In this document: piece by piece, positions 24,917 through 33,921 of the stretch
How positions within the stretch are numbered: position 1 is the stretch's first letter
Layout of the letters: each line of letters opens with the position of its first letter
Source of the DNA: Haladaptatus sp. DJG-WS-42
GTDB lineage: Archaea > Halobacteriota > Halobacteria > Halobacteriales > Halococcaceae
Direction of reading: 5' to 3'
Assembly: GCF_037198285.1 (NCBI RefSeq)
Contig: NZ_CP147243.1
Span: 248,001-312,000, forward strand
DNA: 64,000 nucleotides
Program-made: the position numbers and the translations under genes
The notes under the pieces: model-generated
Database searches by the model: none
The model's input: the letters and a program-made list of their open reading frames with translations, nothing else
Told to the model about the DNA's origin: nothing

Positions 24917-25992
24917 CAGTCATCCTCCGCTTGCATCGGCGCGTCAACCTCGCTTGGTTCGTACGCATCAGTGTGGGGAAGCGGTTCTGCATCCCAATAG
25001 GCGTGCTGGTCGTCGAGTCTGACGCACGCCGCCGTGTGGTCGAGACCCGCCGGGTAGTCGGCCGGTGGCGCGTTCTTACACGCCTCACGGGCGTACGGAC
25101 AGCGCGTGTGGAACCGACAGCCAACAGGCGGATTGCGCGGGGAGGGAACGTCGCCCGGAAGCGCGTCCACACGCCTGCCGAACTCGCTCGTCTTTGCCCG
25201 CGGGACGCTCTGGAGGAGCGCCTCCGTGTAGGGATGTTGTGGGTCTTCGAATATCTGGTCTACCGGTCCTGTCTCGACGATTTTTCCGAGGTACATTACG
25301 GCAACACGGTCCGAGATGTGGCGCACCACAGAAAGGTCGTGTGCGACGAACAGGTAGGTCAGGCCGTACTCTTCTTGCAAGTCTTCGAGCAGGTTGAGCA
25401 CCTGCGCTTGGACGCTCACGTCGAGTGCCGAGACGGGTTCGTCAAGCACGATGAACTCGGGGTCGAGGGCGAGCGCACGAGCAATCCCGATGCGCTGGCG
25501 CTGACCGCCCGAGAATTCGTGGGGATACCGGTCGATTTGGTCGGCAGAGAGGCCGACGCGTTCGAGCAGGTCTTTCGCCTTTGCCCGGCGCTCCTCGCGG
25601 TCTGCGAGGTCGTGGATGACGAGCGGTTCGGTGATGATTTCACCGGCGGTCATCCGCGGGTCGAGACTCGAAAACGGGTCTTGGAAGACGATTTGCGCCC
25701 GTCGCCGGAACGCGCGCAACGCCTCGTCGTCCATCTCGAAGATGTTCTCGCCATCGAATTTGACGCGCCCGCCGGTCGCCTCGCGCAGGCGAAGCAGGGT
25801 TTCGCTGGTCGTGGATTTCCCACAGCCCGACTCACCAACGAGGCCAAGGGTTTCGCCTTTGCGAACCTCAAAGGAGATGTTGTCCACTGCCTTCACGCTC
25901 TGGGGCTTGCGTCCGAGCATGCGGTCTAGGAACGTGTCCTGTTCGAAGTAGTACTTCTCCAGGTCTTCGACTTCGAGAATTGCCTTACTCAT
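24916..25992 (-). CDS. dppF: Dipeptide/oligopeptide ABC transporter ATP-binding protein (DppF/OppF type)
   Basis: A 358-residue nucleotide-binding subunit. Walker [12 protein letters not shown] lies near residue 57, the Q-loop at [14 protein letters not shown], signature [15 protein letters not shown], Walker [15 protein letters not shown] and the H-loop HDLSVV. The oligopeptide-type C-terminal extension has [21 protein letters not shown], with the cysteine set of the family. It overlaps the stop of the second ATPase (DppD) by four bases. With DppD it drives import through DppB/DppC. The acidic C-terminal tail is haloarchaeal. Confidence 0.92.
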   Translation of the reverse strand: MSKAILEVEDLEKYYFEQDTFLDRMLGRKPQSVKAVDNISFEVRKGETLGLVGESGCGKSTTSETLLRLREATGGRVKFDGENIFEMDDEALRAFRRRAQIVFQDPFSSLDPRMTAGEIITEPLVIHDLADREERRAKAKDLLERVGLSADQIDRYPHEFSGGQRQRIGIARALALDPEFIVLDEPVSALDVSVQAQVLNLLEDLQEEYGLTYLFVAHDLSVVRHISDRVAVMYLGKIVETGPVDQIFEDPQHPYTEALLQSVPRAKTSEFGRRVDALPGDVPSPRNPPVGCRFHTRCPYAREACKNAPPADYPAGLDHTAACVRLDDQHAYWDAEPLPHTDAYEPSEVDAPMQAEDD

Positions 25993-27185
25993 CGGTCACC
26001 ACCTCCCTCGAAGTAGTCTTCGGGAAGGGCTTCGTGTTCGCTGTACGCCTGTGCTGCGAGCACACACCGCGCTTCGTGGGCATCGTCGCCCGACACCGCA
26101 CGCATCGGCTGGCGGCCGAGGCAGTCGTGCATCGCGTACGGACACCGGTCTGCAAAGTAACACCGGTCTTCCATCTCTTGGTTTACGAGACTCGGAACGT
26201 TGCCTTCGATGGGCTGGAGTCGTGGAGCCGGGTCTTCTAAGTCCGGAATCGAGCCGAGCAACCCTTGCGTGTAGGGATGTGTCGGATCGTCGAACACGGC
26301 TTCGAGCGACCCCCGCTCGACGATTTCACCCGCGTACATGACGCCGACGCGGTCACACATCCGCGCCACGACGCCGAGGTCGTGGGTAATCAGCACGATG
26401 CTCATGCCACGGTCTTCCTGGATGTCGCGCAGCAGATTCAGAATCTGGGCCTGAATCGTCACGTCGAGCGCCGTGGTTGGCTCGTCTGCGATGAGCACGT
26501 CCGGTTCACCGGCGAGTGCCTGTGCGACCATCGCGCGCTGGAGCATCCCACCAGAGAACTCGTGTGGATACTGGTCGGCGCGCTCTACGGGGTCTGGAAT
26601 CCCGACCTGTTCGAGCAGGTCGATGGCTCGCGCGTGGCTCTCCTCGCTCGTGTAATCCCGCGCTGGAATCACGGCATCAAGCAGGAGATTCGAGAGCCCG
26701 TATCCTTGCGTCCGCGAGCGCGTCCGGCGCGGGTTCGCCTTCGCGCGCTGTTGGACTTCGACGGCTTCTGCAATCTGTTCGCCCACGGTGAGCGAGGGAT
26801 TGAAACTGCTCATCGGGTCTTGGAAAATCATGCTGAACTTCGGGCCGCGAAGCGATTGCCGGACGCCTCTCGGCAGTTGCCGGAGGTCTACGTAGTCGCC
26901 ATCGACGGCCTCGGAGTTCTTCTCGCGGAACTCGTCTGCGAGTTCCGGATACCGGAACCAGACGTTTCCACCAGTCACGCGCCCCGGCGAGTCAACGAGG
27001 TCGATGACCGAGAGTGCGGTCACGGATTTCCCACTGCCCGACTCCCCGACGATGCCGAGAATCTCGTTCTCTTTGACGTCGAACGAAACCTTCTCGACGG
27101 CGTTGACCTGCCCTTCCTCGGTGAAAAAGCGGGTCGAGAGGTCTTCGACACGGAGGACATCACGGCGCATGAACGACGCCGTCAT
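25989..27185 (-). CDS. dppD: Dipeptide/oligopeptide ABC transporter ATP-binding protein (DppD/OppD type)
   Basis: A 398-residue ATPase. Walker [12 protein letters not shown] is near residue 45, the signature is [15 protein letters not shown], Walker [15 protein letters not shown], and the C-terminal cysteine cluster is [14 protein letters not shown]. It is about 60 residues longer than bacterial DppD because of two hydrophilic insertions (about 80-100, [17 protein letters not shown], and about 150-185, [15 protein letters not shown]), common in haloarchaeal homologues. It overlaps the permease gene by four bases and the next ATPase by four bases. It energises peptide import together with DppF. 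Confidence 0.92.
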   Translation of the reverse strand: MTASFMRRDVLRVEDLSTRFFTEEGQVNAVEKVSFDVKENEILGIVGESGSGKSVTALSVIDLVDSPGRVTGGNVWFRYPELADEFREKNSEAVDGDYVDLRQLPRGVRQSLRGPKFSMIFQDPMSSFNPSLTVGEQIAEAVEVQQRAKANPRRTRSRTQGYGLSNLLLDAVIPARDYTSEESHARAIDLLEQVGIPDPVERADQYPHEFSGGMLQRAMVAQALAGEPDVLIADEPTTALDVTIQAQILNLLRDIQEDRGMSIVLITHDLGVVARMCDRVGVMYAGEIVERGSLEAVFDDPTHPYTQGLLGSIPDLEDPAPRLQPIEGNVPSLVNQEMEDRCYFADRCPYAMHDCLGRQPMRAVSGDDAHEARCVLAAQAYSEHEALPEDYFEGGGDR

Positions 27186-28249
27186 ACGCCACCCTCTCCT
27201 TCGATACCGGGGTCAAGTGCGTCTCTGAGCCAGTCACCAACGAGGTTGAGACCAATGACGGTAATCACGATGGCGAGGCCCGGAATCGCGGCAATCCACC
27301 ACGCGGTAGACTGATACTGTCGCCCGAGGGCGATGTCGAAGCCCCACGAGACGTTCGCGCCCGAAAAGCCAAGGAACGACAGCGCGCTTTCGAGCAAGAT
27401 GATGGCGGCCACTTGAATCGTTGCAAGGACGAGAATCGGCGTGGCCGCATTTGGGAGCACGTGGCGTGTCAGGATGTACGAATCCTTCCCGCCCATCGAA
27501 CGGGCCGCCTTGATGTAGGACTCTTCGCGCAAGCTGAGCGCCTCACCGCGGGCGACCCGGGCGAACCAGACCCAGTTTACGAGCGCGACGACAACGATAA
27601 TCGTCCCCGGCAAGATAACGGTCGAGGGCATCGGTTCGGTCGAGAGGCCAACGAGGCCGCGGAACGCCTCTGAGAGTCCCGATATCACGAGTGGGTCAGG
27701 CAGTATCAGTTGGGCCTGTCCCGCCACGCCCACGAGGGCGATTGCGAGGACGAGCGATGGGAACGCGAGCATGATGTCCGCGCTGCGCATCAGTGCGTCA
27801 TCGACCACACCGCGGTAGTAGCCCGCAGAGAGCCCGACGACGACGCCGATGAGCGTTGCGAGCGACGTGCCGAATATCCCGACGAGAATCGAGGTCCGCG
27901 CCCCGTAGATGACCCGCGAGAGGATGTCGCGGCCGTTACCGTCGGTACCAAAGGGATGGGCGAGCGTCGCATTCTCGTAGACGACTTGGGTTTCGGTTAC
28001 GACCTGGCCGTCTTCGATGACGACGCGGCCGTCTTCCATTTTGGTCACTTCTTTTTCCTCTGCAGTGGAGAAGCCAAGCGGGGGCAGTCGAGCGTCGTCG
28101 AGCGACTGGTCGCTCGGATGATACGGCGCGATGAGCGGGGCGAGAATCGCCATCAAGAGGATGAACGCGACGATACCGATACCCACCTTTGCGAGGACGT
28201 TGCGATTCAGTTCGCGTTTGAGATTCCTGAGCGTACGTGGAGAGATCAT
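27182..28249 (-). CDS. dppC: Dipeptide ABC transporter permease (DppC type)
   Basis: A 355-residue inner permease with six hydrophobic segments. The first (about 20-45) is followed by a long external loop (about 50-115) with the motif HPFGTDGNGRDILSRVIYGARTSILVG, diagnostic of DppC/OppC. The ATPase-contact loop reads EALSLREESYIKAARSMGGKDSYILTRHVLPN. It ends overlapping dppD, and its start lies one base after the stop of dppB. The GATCxxR-type EAA region is intact, so the permease should be functional. Confidence 0.92.
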   Translation of the reverse strand: MISPRTLRNLKRELNRNVLAKVGIGIVAFILLMAILAPLIAPYHPSDQSLDDARLPPLGFSTAEEKEVTKMEDGRVVIEDGQVVTETQVVYENATLAHPFGTDGNGRDILSRVIYGARTSILVGIFGTSLATLIGVVVGLSAGYYRGVVDDALMRSADIMLAFPSLVLAIALVGVAGQAQLILPDPLVISGLSEAFRGLVGLSTEPMPSTVILPGTIIVVVALVNWVWFARVARGEALSLREESYIKAARSMGGKDSYILTRHVLPNAATPILVLATIQVAAIILLESALSFLGFSGANVSWGFDIALGRQYQSTAWWIAAIPGLAIVITVIGLNLVGDWLRDALDPGIEGEGGV

Positions 28250-28250
28250 C

Positions 28251-29249
28251 TTAGTCGAACCCCACTCTCGGATTGATGTAGGCGTAGAGCGTGTCTACGA
28301 CGATGTTCACGAGGACGAAGCCAACGCCCACGACGATGAGCGACCCCTGAATCACCGGCCAGTCACGGCGGCTGATAGAGTCGATGATTAGCGTGCCAAG
28401 ACCGGGCCAGTTGAACACCTGTTCGGTGATGACCGCACCGCCGATGAGCGTCCCCAACTGGAGGCCAATGACCGTGATGACCGGGATGAGCGTGTTGCGA
28501 AGCACGTGCTTGTAGCGCACGAGCGTCTCTGGGAGCCCCTTTGCGCGCGAGGCGCGGACGTAGGTTTTCCCGAGTTGGTCGAGCATCCCGCTTCTGGTCA
28601 GTCGCGTGATGAGCGCCGTGAAGTACGTCCCGAGCGTAATCGCCGGGAGCGTGATGTGGCTGAGCCAGTTTACGAATCCGTCAGCCGCGCCAGCAAACTG
28701 CCCGGCGGCGAGCATCGAAAACACCATGCTGAGGCCGACCGGTCTGCGGCTCGTCGGGAAGACGTTGAACTGGACGGCGAGGAGGATGATGAGCATGACC
28801 CCAAGCCAGAAGTTCGGCGTGCTGATTCCGACGAGCGAGAATATCGTCGCGCCGTAATCTGCGGGTTCGTGGCGACGGGTTGCGCTGATAACGCCGAGTG
28901 GGATGGCGATGATGACCGCAACAATCGTCGCAACGATTGCGAGTTCCAGCGTGGCTGGCAGCCGGGCGAGCACCCGCGAAAAAACGGGCGTGTTCGACAC
29001 GAGCGACGTGCCGAAATCACCGAACGGAACACCAGCCAAGAAATCCAGATACTGGATGTGTAGCGGCTGATTGAGGCCTAATTCCTCGATGACGCGCGCC
29101 CGCGTCGCTGGGTCGACATCCGGCGGGAGCAACACGTTCGCTGGGTCGCCCGGCGAGACCAATCGGAGGGCGAACACGACAGTAATCACTCCCCAGATAA
29201 CCAACACCCCCTGTAGCACCCGTTTTAAGAGAAAACGTCCAAGGCCCAT
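28251..29249 (-). CDS. dppB: Dipeptide ABC transporter permease (DppB type)
   Basis: A 332-residue permease with six membrane segments. The family features are RLVSPGDPANVLLPPDVDPATRARVIEELGLNQPLHIQYLDFL near the N-terminus, FGTSLVSNTPV, and the EAA loop RSGMLDQLGKTYVRASRAKGLPETLVRYKHVLRNTLIPVIT. It forms the membrane channel with DppC. It lies five bases after the substrate-binding protein gene and one base before dppC. Gene order SBP-B-C-D-F is the standard one for peptide importers. Confidence 0.92.
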   Translation of the reverse strand: MGLGRFLLKRVLQGVLVIWGVITVVFALRLVSPGDPANVLLPPDVDPATRARVIEELGLNQPLHIQYLDFLAGVPFGDFGTSLVSNTPVFSRVLARLPATLELAIVATIVAVIIAIPLGVISATRRHEPADYGATIFSLVGISTPNFWLGVMLIILLAVQFNVFPTSRRPVGLSMVFSMLAAGQFAGAADGFVNWLSHITLPAITLGTYFTALITRLTRSGMLDQLGKTYVRASRAKGLPETLVRYKHVLRNTLIPVITVIGLQLGTLIGGAVITEQVFNWPGLGTLIIDSISRRDWPVIQGSLIVVGVGFVLVNIVVDTLYAYINPRVGFD

Positions 29250-29254
29250 TTGGA

Positions 29255-30874
29255 CTAGTTTTTCGTAATCGCGTAGGCGTCGATGCGTTCGTCAGCGCGG
29301 GCCTCCCAGTTCAAGGCGCTGTTCACACCGTAGACGCTGTACTGCTGGTTGAGATACACCCACGGTGCCTCTTCGTTACACACGGCGTTTGCCTCCATGA
29401 GCGTCTGGGCGCGCGTCTCGCCCGACTCGTTGCCCGCGCGGGTGAGCAACTCGTCGAGTTGTTCGTTGCTGAACGTGGTGAGCGCACCGTCGCTTTTCAG
29501 GAGTGCCGTCATCACGAGGCCGCCGTCGAAGGTCGCCTCACCCCAGCCGATGAGGTACCACGGTGGCTTGTCTTCGATGTTGCCCGTGAGCAGTTCGTCC
29601 ACGAGCGACCCGAAGTCGCGCTGGCGAACCGTGACCGACACGTTCGGCAGGTCGTTGACGAAGCCGGCGACTGCCTCTGCGATTTCTAAGTCTTTCAGGT
29701 AGCGGCCAACCGGAGTATGAAGTTCGAGTTCGACGCCCGCGTGGCCGGACTGTTCGACGAGTTCTGCGGCGCGCTCTGGGTCGTAGTCGTAGGAGGGGAG
29801 GTCTGGATTGTAGCCAACGAACTCAGGCAGGGTTGGCTGGTTGGTCGCAGCCGCGAACCCGTCGAGCACGTTCTGATTGATGCTTTCTACGTCAACTGCG
29901 TAGTTGAGCGCCTGACGGAACGCTTTGCTCGAAAACGGTTCGACGTCGTAGCGAAGCGCGTTGAAGATGACGCGCGTACTCGGTGCGGCCGCGATGGTCG
30001 CATTGTCGGAGCTGTTGACGCGCTGGACCTCTTGCGGTGGCACGTTGACGACGATATCAGACTCGCCTGCGAGCAGTTGGTTTACGCGCGTACTCGACTC
30101 TGCTGCGCCGCGGAACGTGACCGACGCCGCGGGGGCCGTGTCTTGCCAATAGTCGTCGTAGCGAGTGAGGGCGACTTCCTCGTCTTCGGTGTACGAGTCG
30201 AGCATGAACGGACCAGTTCCGTTCATGTCGCCTGCGATGTCTGCCTGTTCGCGGGCTTCGACCCACGACTTTTGCATGATGTCGCAGTAGGTCGCAAACT
30301 CAGAGAAGACGATTGGGTTGAGGCCGTCGCTCGTGACCTTCACCGCACCGTCCATCGCTTCTGCGCCGGTGACACCCGCGAGTTGGTCTGATTGCGGGCT
30401 CGCAAAGCCGACATCGTCGTTTACGATGCGGTTGATGCTGAAGGCAACGTCCTCTGCGGTCAGGGCGTCGCCGTTGTGGAACGTGACTTCGTCGCGAAGC
30501 TGGAACATGACGGCATTCTCGCCATCGACGCGGCTCCATTCGGTCGCGAGCGATTCGAGAACCTTCCCGTCCGCGTCGCGCGTGAGGACGCCCTCATACA
30601 CGTGGAGCATGACGACCTCGGTCGGCGTTTCGCGGTGGTCGTGTGGGTCGAGTCCGGAGGGCAGCGACCCTTGGGTGATCGTGAGGTCGAAGTCTGCTTC
30701 GCCGCCGACGCTCGTCTCACCGCTCGTGGTCGTGGTGTCACCGCCAGACGTCGTCTCTTCCGTGGTCTCTCCGTCGCCCGTGTCGCCACCGGTACAACCA
30801 GCGAGCGCCACACTCGCTGCTGCGCCGCCTGAAAGCTTGAGGAACGTCCGCCGATCTACGGTATTTGATGGCAT
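29255..30874 (-). CDS. dppA: ABC transporter substrate-binding lipoprotein, family 5 (peptide type)
   Basis: A 539-residue exported protein. A twin-arginine signal (DRRTFLKLSGGAAASVALAGC) ends in a lipobox with lipidated Cys at about residue 27, followed by a Thr/Gly/Glu-rich linker to about residue 62. The SBP_bac_5 domain follows, with LDPHDHRETPTEVVMLHVYEGVL, ESLATEWSRVDG and TFHNGDALTAEDVAFSINRI. It delivers peptides or similar solutes to DppBC. It is the first gene of the five-gene operon and has a TATA-like element 27 nt upstream, so translation is probably leaderless. Confidence 0.92.
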   Translation of the reverse strand: MPSNTVDRRTFLKLSGGAAASVALAGCTGGDTGDGETTEETTSGGDTTTTSGETSVGGEADFDLTITQGSLPSGLDPHDHRETPTEVVMLHVYEGVLTRDADGKVLESLATEWSRVDGENAVMFQLRDEVTFHNGDALTAEDVAFSINRIVNDDVGFASPQSDQLAGVTGAEAMDGAVKVTSDGLNPIVFSEFATYCDIMQKSWVEAREQADIAGDMNGTGPFMLDSYTEDEEVALTRYDDYWQDTAPAASVTFRGAAESSTRVNQLLAGESDIVVNVPPQEVQRVNSSDNATIAAAPSTRVIFNALRYDVEPFSSKAFRQALNYAVDVESINQNVLDGFAAATNQPTLPEFVGYNPDLPSYDYDPERAAELVEQSGHAGVELELHTPVGRYLKDLEIAEAVAGFVNDLPNVSVTVRQRDFGSLVDELLTGNIEDKPPWYLIGWGEATFDGGLVMTALLKSDGALTTFSNEQLDELLTRAGNESGETRAQTLMEANAVCNEEAPWVYLNQQYSVYGVNSALNWEARADERIDAYAITKN

Positions 30875-30897
30875 GGCTCTAAGATTACAAATAGGGA

Positions 30898-30907
30898 CTA
30901 ATAAAGG
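30898..30907 (-). promoter_or_regulatory. TATA-like element of the dipeptide transporter operon
   Basis: CCTTTATTAG on the minus strand is centred about 28 nt before the ATG at 30874, fitting a leaderless haloarchaeal promoter. The region between here and the divergent gene at 31042 is AT-rich and carries no open frame. Confidence 0.5.
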
Positions 30908-31041
30908 ACACTATCAAATTTCGGATATATGTCGGTGTTTTTTCACGTGAAACCTTATTCCTGCAGCCGAATTTCTGGAGGAAATTGAAAGCAGTACTTG
31001 TTATATCTTTTGCCGCAATACGTAGGGTCATCTGCTAAAAC

Positions 31042-31839
31042 ATGCGTGTGCACACACTCGGTTCGGGCGATCCGGAGTTTGCGGTCGTCGCGTGCCTTCA
31101 CGGAGACGAACTGTGCGGAAAGAACGCCATCGAGCGATTCCTCGCGGCGAAAATTCCCGTTGAAAAACCACTCAAACTCATCATCGCAAACGAGGAAGCC
31201 ATCGCGGAAGGCGAGCGATTCCTCGACGAAGACCTGAACCGGGCGTTCCCGGGTCACGAAAACTCCGAGTCCCACGAAGACCGGCTCGCCGCCGCCGTCC
31301 TCGACGAACTCGACGGGCTCCAAGTGCTCGACCTCCACTCCACCGTGTCGTTCCCGGAACCGTTCGTGTTCTATCACCGCTTGACCTCGCATACCAGACG
31401 CCTGCTCCGGGCCACCGGCCTCGCGCGCGCCGTGAACATCAGCCACGTCGGCGGTGGACTCATCAACCACGTCGATGGCGTCGCCGTCGAATGTGGGCTA
31501 AAAGGGAGCGACGAGGCGAGCGAACACGCCTACAACGTGCTCGTAAACTTCCTCGCCTCTCACCGCATCATCGACCACGACCACGCCCTCTCCGACCCCG
31601 ACGTGTACCGCGTGACTGAGGTCGTGCCGGGCGCAGGCTACGAGTTCTTGGGCGAGAACTTCGAGGAGGTCGAGGTTGGTGAGGTGTACGCGACCAAGGA
31701 CGGCGAACCCGAAAAAGTCGCAGGCGAGTCGTTTTTCCCGGTGTTGATGTCCACGGGCGGGTATGACCACCTCATCGGGTTTGCGGCCCAACGGCTTGGT
31801 GCGCTTTCGTCGCTCGAAGACGACCCGAGCGACGACTGA
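31042..31839 (+). CDS. Succinylglutamate desuccinylase/aspartoacylase family protein (copy 1)
   Basis: A 265-residue zinc carboxypeptidase-like hydrolase. The metal site is read as H and E in CLHGDELCGKNAIER (about residues 18-32) and H in VLDLHSTVSFPEP (about 100), with RFLDEDLNRAFPG between them. The family removes acyl groups from amino acids, for example succinylglutamate or N-acetylaspartate. The true substrate is unknown. A second, clearly related gene lies 1.3 kb downstream after an MFS transporter, suggesting uptake and hydrolysis of an acylated compound. TTATAT at 31001 may be the TATA box. Confidence 0.85.
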   Translation: MRVHTLGSGDPEFAVVACLHGDELCGKNAIERFLAAKIPVEKPLKLIIANEEAIAEGERFLDEDLNRAFPGHENSESHEDRLAAAVLDELDGLQVLDLHSTVSFPEPFVFYHRLTSHTRRLLRATGLARAVNISHVGGGLINHVDGVAVECGLKGSDEASEHAYNVLVNFLASHRIIDHDHALSDPDVYRVTEVVPGAGYEFLGENFEEVEVGEVYATKDGEPEKVAGESFFPVLMSTGGYDHLIGFAAQRLGALSSLEDDPSDD

Positions 31840-31890
31840 GCGCGATTGCCCCTGTGAGAAGCTATCGTAGCTGACAACGTACTCTCAGGA

Positions 31891-33084
31891 ATGGCGGTGT
31901 CGAAGTGGCGGAGCTACGGCGTTCTCAGCGGACTGTTTTTCCTCACTGCTGGGTTCATCGCCTACGCCATCGCCCCCGCAAGCGTCCTGCCGCTGTTCAT
32001 GGAGTCGTTTGCTATCGATAGATCGACGGCGAGTGCATCGATTAGCGCCGTGTTCTTCACGTGGGCGTTGTTGCAGATTCCGGGCGGCTACGTGCTCGAC
32101 CGCTACGATAACCGACGGCTCGTCCTCGGCGGCGGCGCGGTGTTCGTCCTTGCGGCCGCAAGCAGTGTTTTCGTCACGTCCTATGCCGTGTTCTTGGCGT
32201 TTCGACTGCTGAGCGGGGCGTGTGCCGTGTTCATCGTCGTTGGGAGCGTGAACGTTCTCAGCCGAACCGTCGCAGAGACGAACCGCGCTCTCAGCCTCAG
32301 TGTCTTCATCGCAAGCCCGCCACTCGGCGTCGCCCTCGCACAGTTTGCAGGCCCGCAACTCGCGCTTGCCTCCAGCTGGCAGACGGCATTTCTCGCCTAC
32401 ATCGCGCTCGCTCTCGTGGGCTATCTGCTCTTTTTCCTCGCCCTGCGCGACCCCATCCCCGTGAGCGGCCGGGTGTCGATTCGACAGTTCGCCACGACGC
32501 TCCGAAATCCCCACGTGTTGCTCATCTCGGTGGCCAACCTCTGTACCTACGCGGTGTGGACGTTCCTCACGACGTGGATGCCGAGTTACGGCACGGACGT
32601 CCTCGGCATCAATCTCGCTGCGGCAGGGGCGGCAACGGCGCTCGTTCCGCTCGCAGGAATCGTCGCGCGACCCGGCGGTGGCTGGCTGTCGGAGGTTCTC
32701 GAAGGGCGGCTGCGCCCCGTCATCCTCGTGTCGTTTGCGGCGACGGTGCCGATGCTCTATGGGCTGAGCAGTGCCCCGTCGCCGGTGGTGTTCGCGGTGT
32801 TTCTCGCCCTGACCGGCGCGGCGGTTAACCTTTCTGTCGGCCTCTATCTCGTCTACGTAAATCGGCTCACTGACGCAAGCACGCAGGGCACGAGTCTGTC
32901 TGTACTCCTTACCTTCTCGCAAGTTGGGAACCTCATCGCGCCGGTTGTCGGCGGCTGGGTCATCACCCAACTCTCGTGGACGGCAGGGTTCGGCTTCGCC
33001 GGTCTGCTCGCAGTACTTGGGTTCATCACAATCCTCCTTGCACCTGCCACGCGCGACTCCGTGACTCGTCCTCGCACCGAGTAG
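31891..33084 (+). CDS. MFS transporter
   Basis: A 397-residue protein with twelve hydrophobic segments and the MFS loop between helices 2 and 3 (GGYVLDRYDNRRLVLGG). Between helices 8 and 9 there is RPGGGWLSEVLEGRLRP, the second half-repeat. The overall look is that of CynX/NimT or nitrate/organic-anion type MFS carriers, but the substrate is unknown. It lies between two paralogous aspartoacylase-type genes in the same direction (51 and 48 bp gaps), which makes an acyl-amino acid or related anion a plausible substrate by context. Confidence 0.87.
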   Translation: MAVSKWRSYGVLSGLFFLTAGFIAYAIAPASVLPLFMESFAIDRSTASASISAVFFTWALLQIPGGYVLDRYDNRRLVLGGGAVFVLAAASSVFVTSYAVFLAFRLLSGACAVFIVVGSVNVLSRTVAETNRALSLSVFIASPPLGVALAQFAGPQLALASSWQTAFLAYIALALVGYLLFFLALRDPIPVSGRVSIRQFATTLRNPHVLLISVANLCTYAVWTFLTTWMPSYGTDVLGINLAAAGAATALVPLAGIVARPGGGWLSEVLEGRLRPVILVSFAATVPMLYGLSSAPSPVVFAVFLALTGAAVNLSVGLYLVYVNRLTDASTQGTSLSVLLTFSQVGNLIAPVVGGWVITQLSWTAGFGFAGLLAVLGFITILLAPATRDSVTRPRTE

Positions 33085-33132
33085 AACGCCCGAATCGTAT
33101 CGCTTTTAGGTGGATAGGCGATTGTTTCGTCA

Positions 33133-33921
33133 ATGATAGTCGAACAGTTAGGGGAGGGCGACCCCACCATCGCCGTCGTCGCAGGCATCCACGGCGACGA
33201 ACCCTGCGGCGTCCGCGCAGTCGAGCGATTGCTCGACGAACAGCCACACGTCCGCCGCCCGGTCAAACTCGTCATCGCAAACGAGGAGGCCCTCGAAGCA
33301 GGCGTTCGCTTCCTCGATGAAGACCTGAATCGTACCTTCCCCGGCGACCCCGACGGCGACACCCACGAAGCGCGCCTCGCCGCGATGCTCGCAGACGAAC
33401 TCGACTCCTGTTTGACGTTCTCGCTTCATTCTACGAAATCGCACGCAGAGCCGTTCGCCATCTTCGATGAGATGACCGAATACATCCAAGACATCATGCC
33501 TCGGCTTCCCATCTCGGCCGTCGTTGAGACGGGCAACTACGTCGAAGGACGACTGTTCACGAGCGTCGATACCATCGAAGTCGAGTGTGGCCTCCAAGGC
33601 ACACACGACGCTGCAGAGAACGCAGACCGCCTCACGCGGGCGTTTCTCACGGCCACTGGCGTCCTACCGGGCGACGCACCGGAAAAGCCAGTCCCCCACT
33701 TCCGGCTTCAGAATAAAATCCCAAAAGGCCCCGCAGAGGAGTACGAAGTGTTCGTCGAAAACTTCGAGCCAGTCGAGGTAGGCAAACCGTTCGCAGCCGC
33801 AGACGGTGAGGTCGAAGTGGCGCGTGAACCGTTCTATCCGGTGTTACTCTCCGCGACGGGCTACAGAAACGTGTTTGGCTACACCGCCGATTATCTCGGC
33901 GAGTTGCGCGCAGACGGTTAG
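33133..33921 (+). CDS. Succinylglutamate desuccinylase/aspartoacylase family protein (copy 2)
   Basis: A 262-residue paralogue of the protein at 31042. It keeps GIHGDEPCGVRAVERLL (metal His and Glu), KLVIANEEALEAGVRFLDEDLNRTFPG and SLHSTKSHAEPF (third metal ligand). About half of the aligned N-terminal residues are identical by eye. The main differences are in the middle, where specificity loops would lie (TEYIQDIMPRLPISAVVETGNYVEG). Its end overlaps the end of the convergent flavoprotein gene by four bases. Two copies around one MFS carrier point to a small catabolic or salvage cassette. Confidence 0.85.
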   Translation: MIVEQLGEGDPTIAVVAGIHGDEPCGVRAVERLLDEQPHVRRPVKLVIANEEALEAGVRFLDEDLNRTFPGDPDGDTHEARLAAMLADELDSCLTFSLHSTKSHAEPFAIFDEMTEYIQDIMPRLPISAVVETGNYVEGRLFTSVDTIEVECGLQGTHDAAENADRLTRAFLTATGVLPGDAPEKPVPHFRLQNKIPKGPAEEYEVFVENFEPVEVGKPFAAADGEVEVAREPFYPVLLSATGYRNVFGYTADYLGELRADG

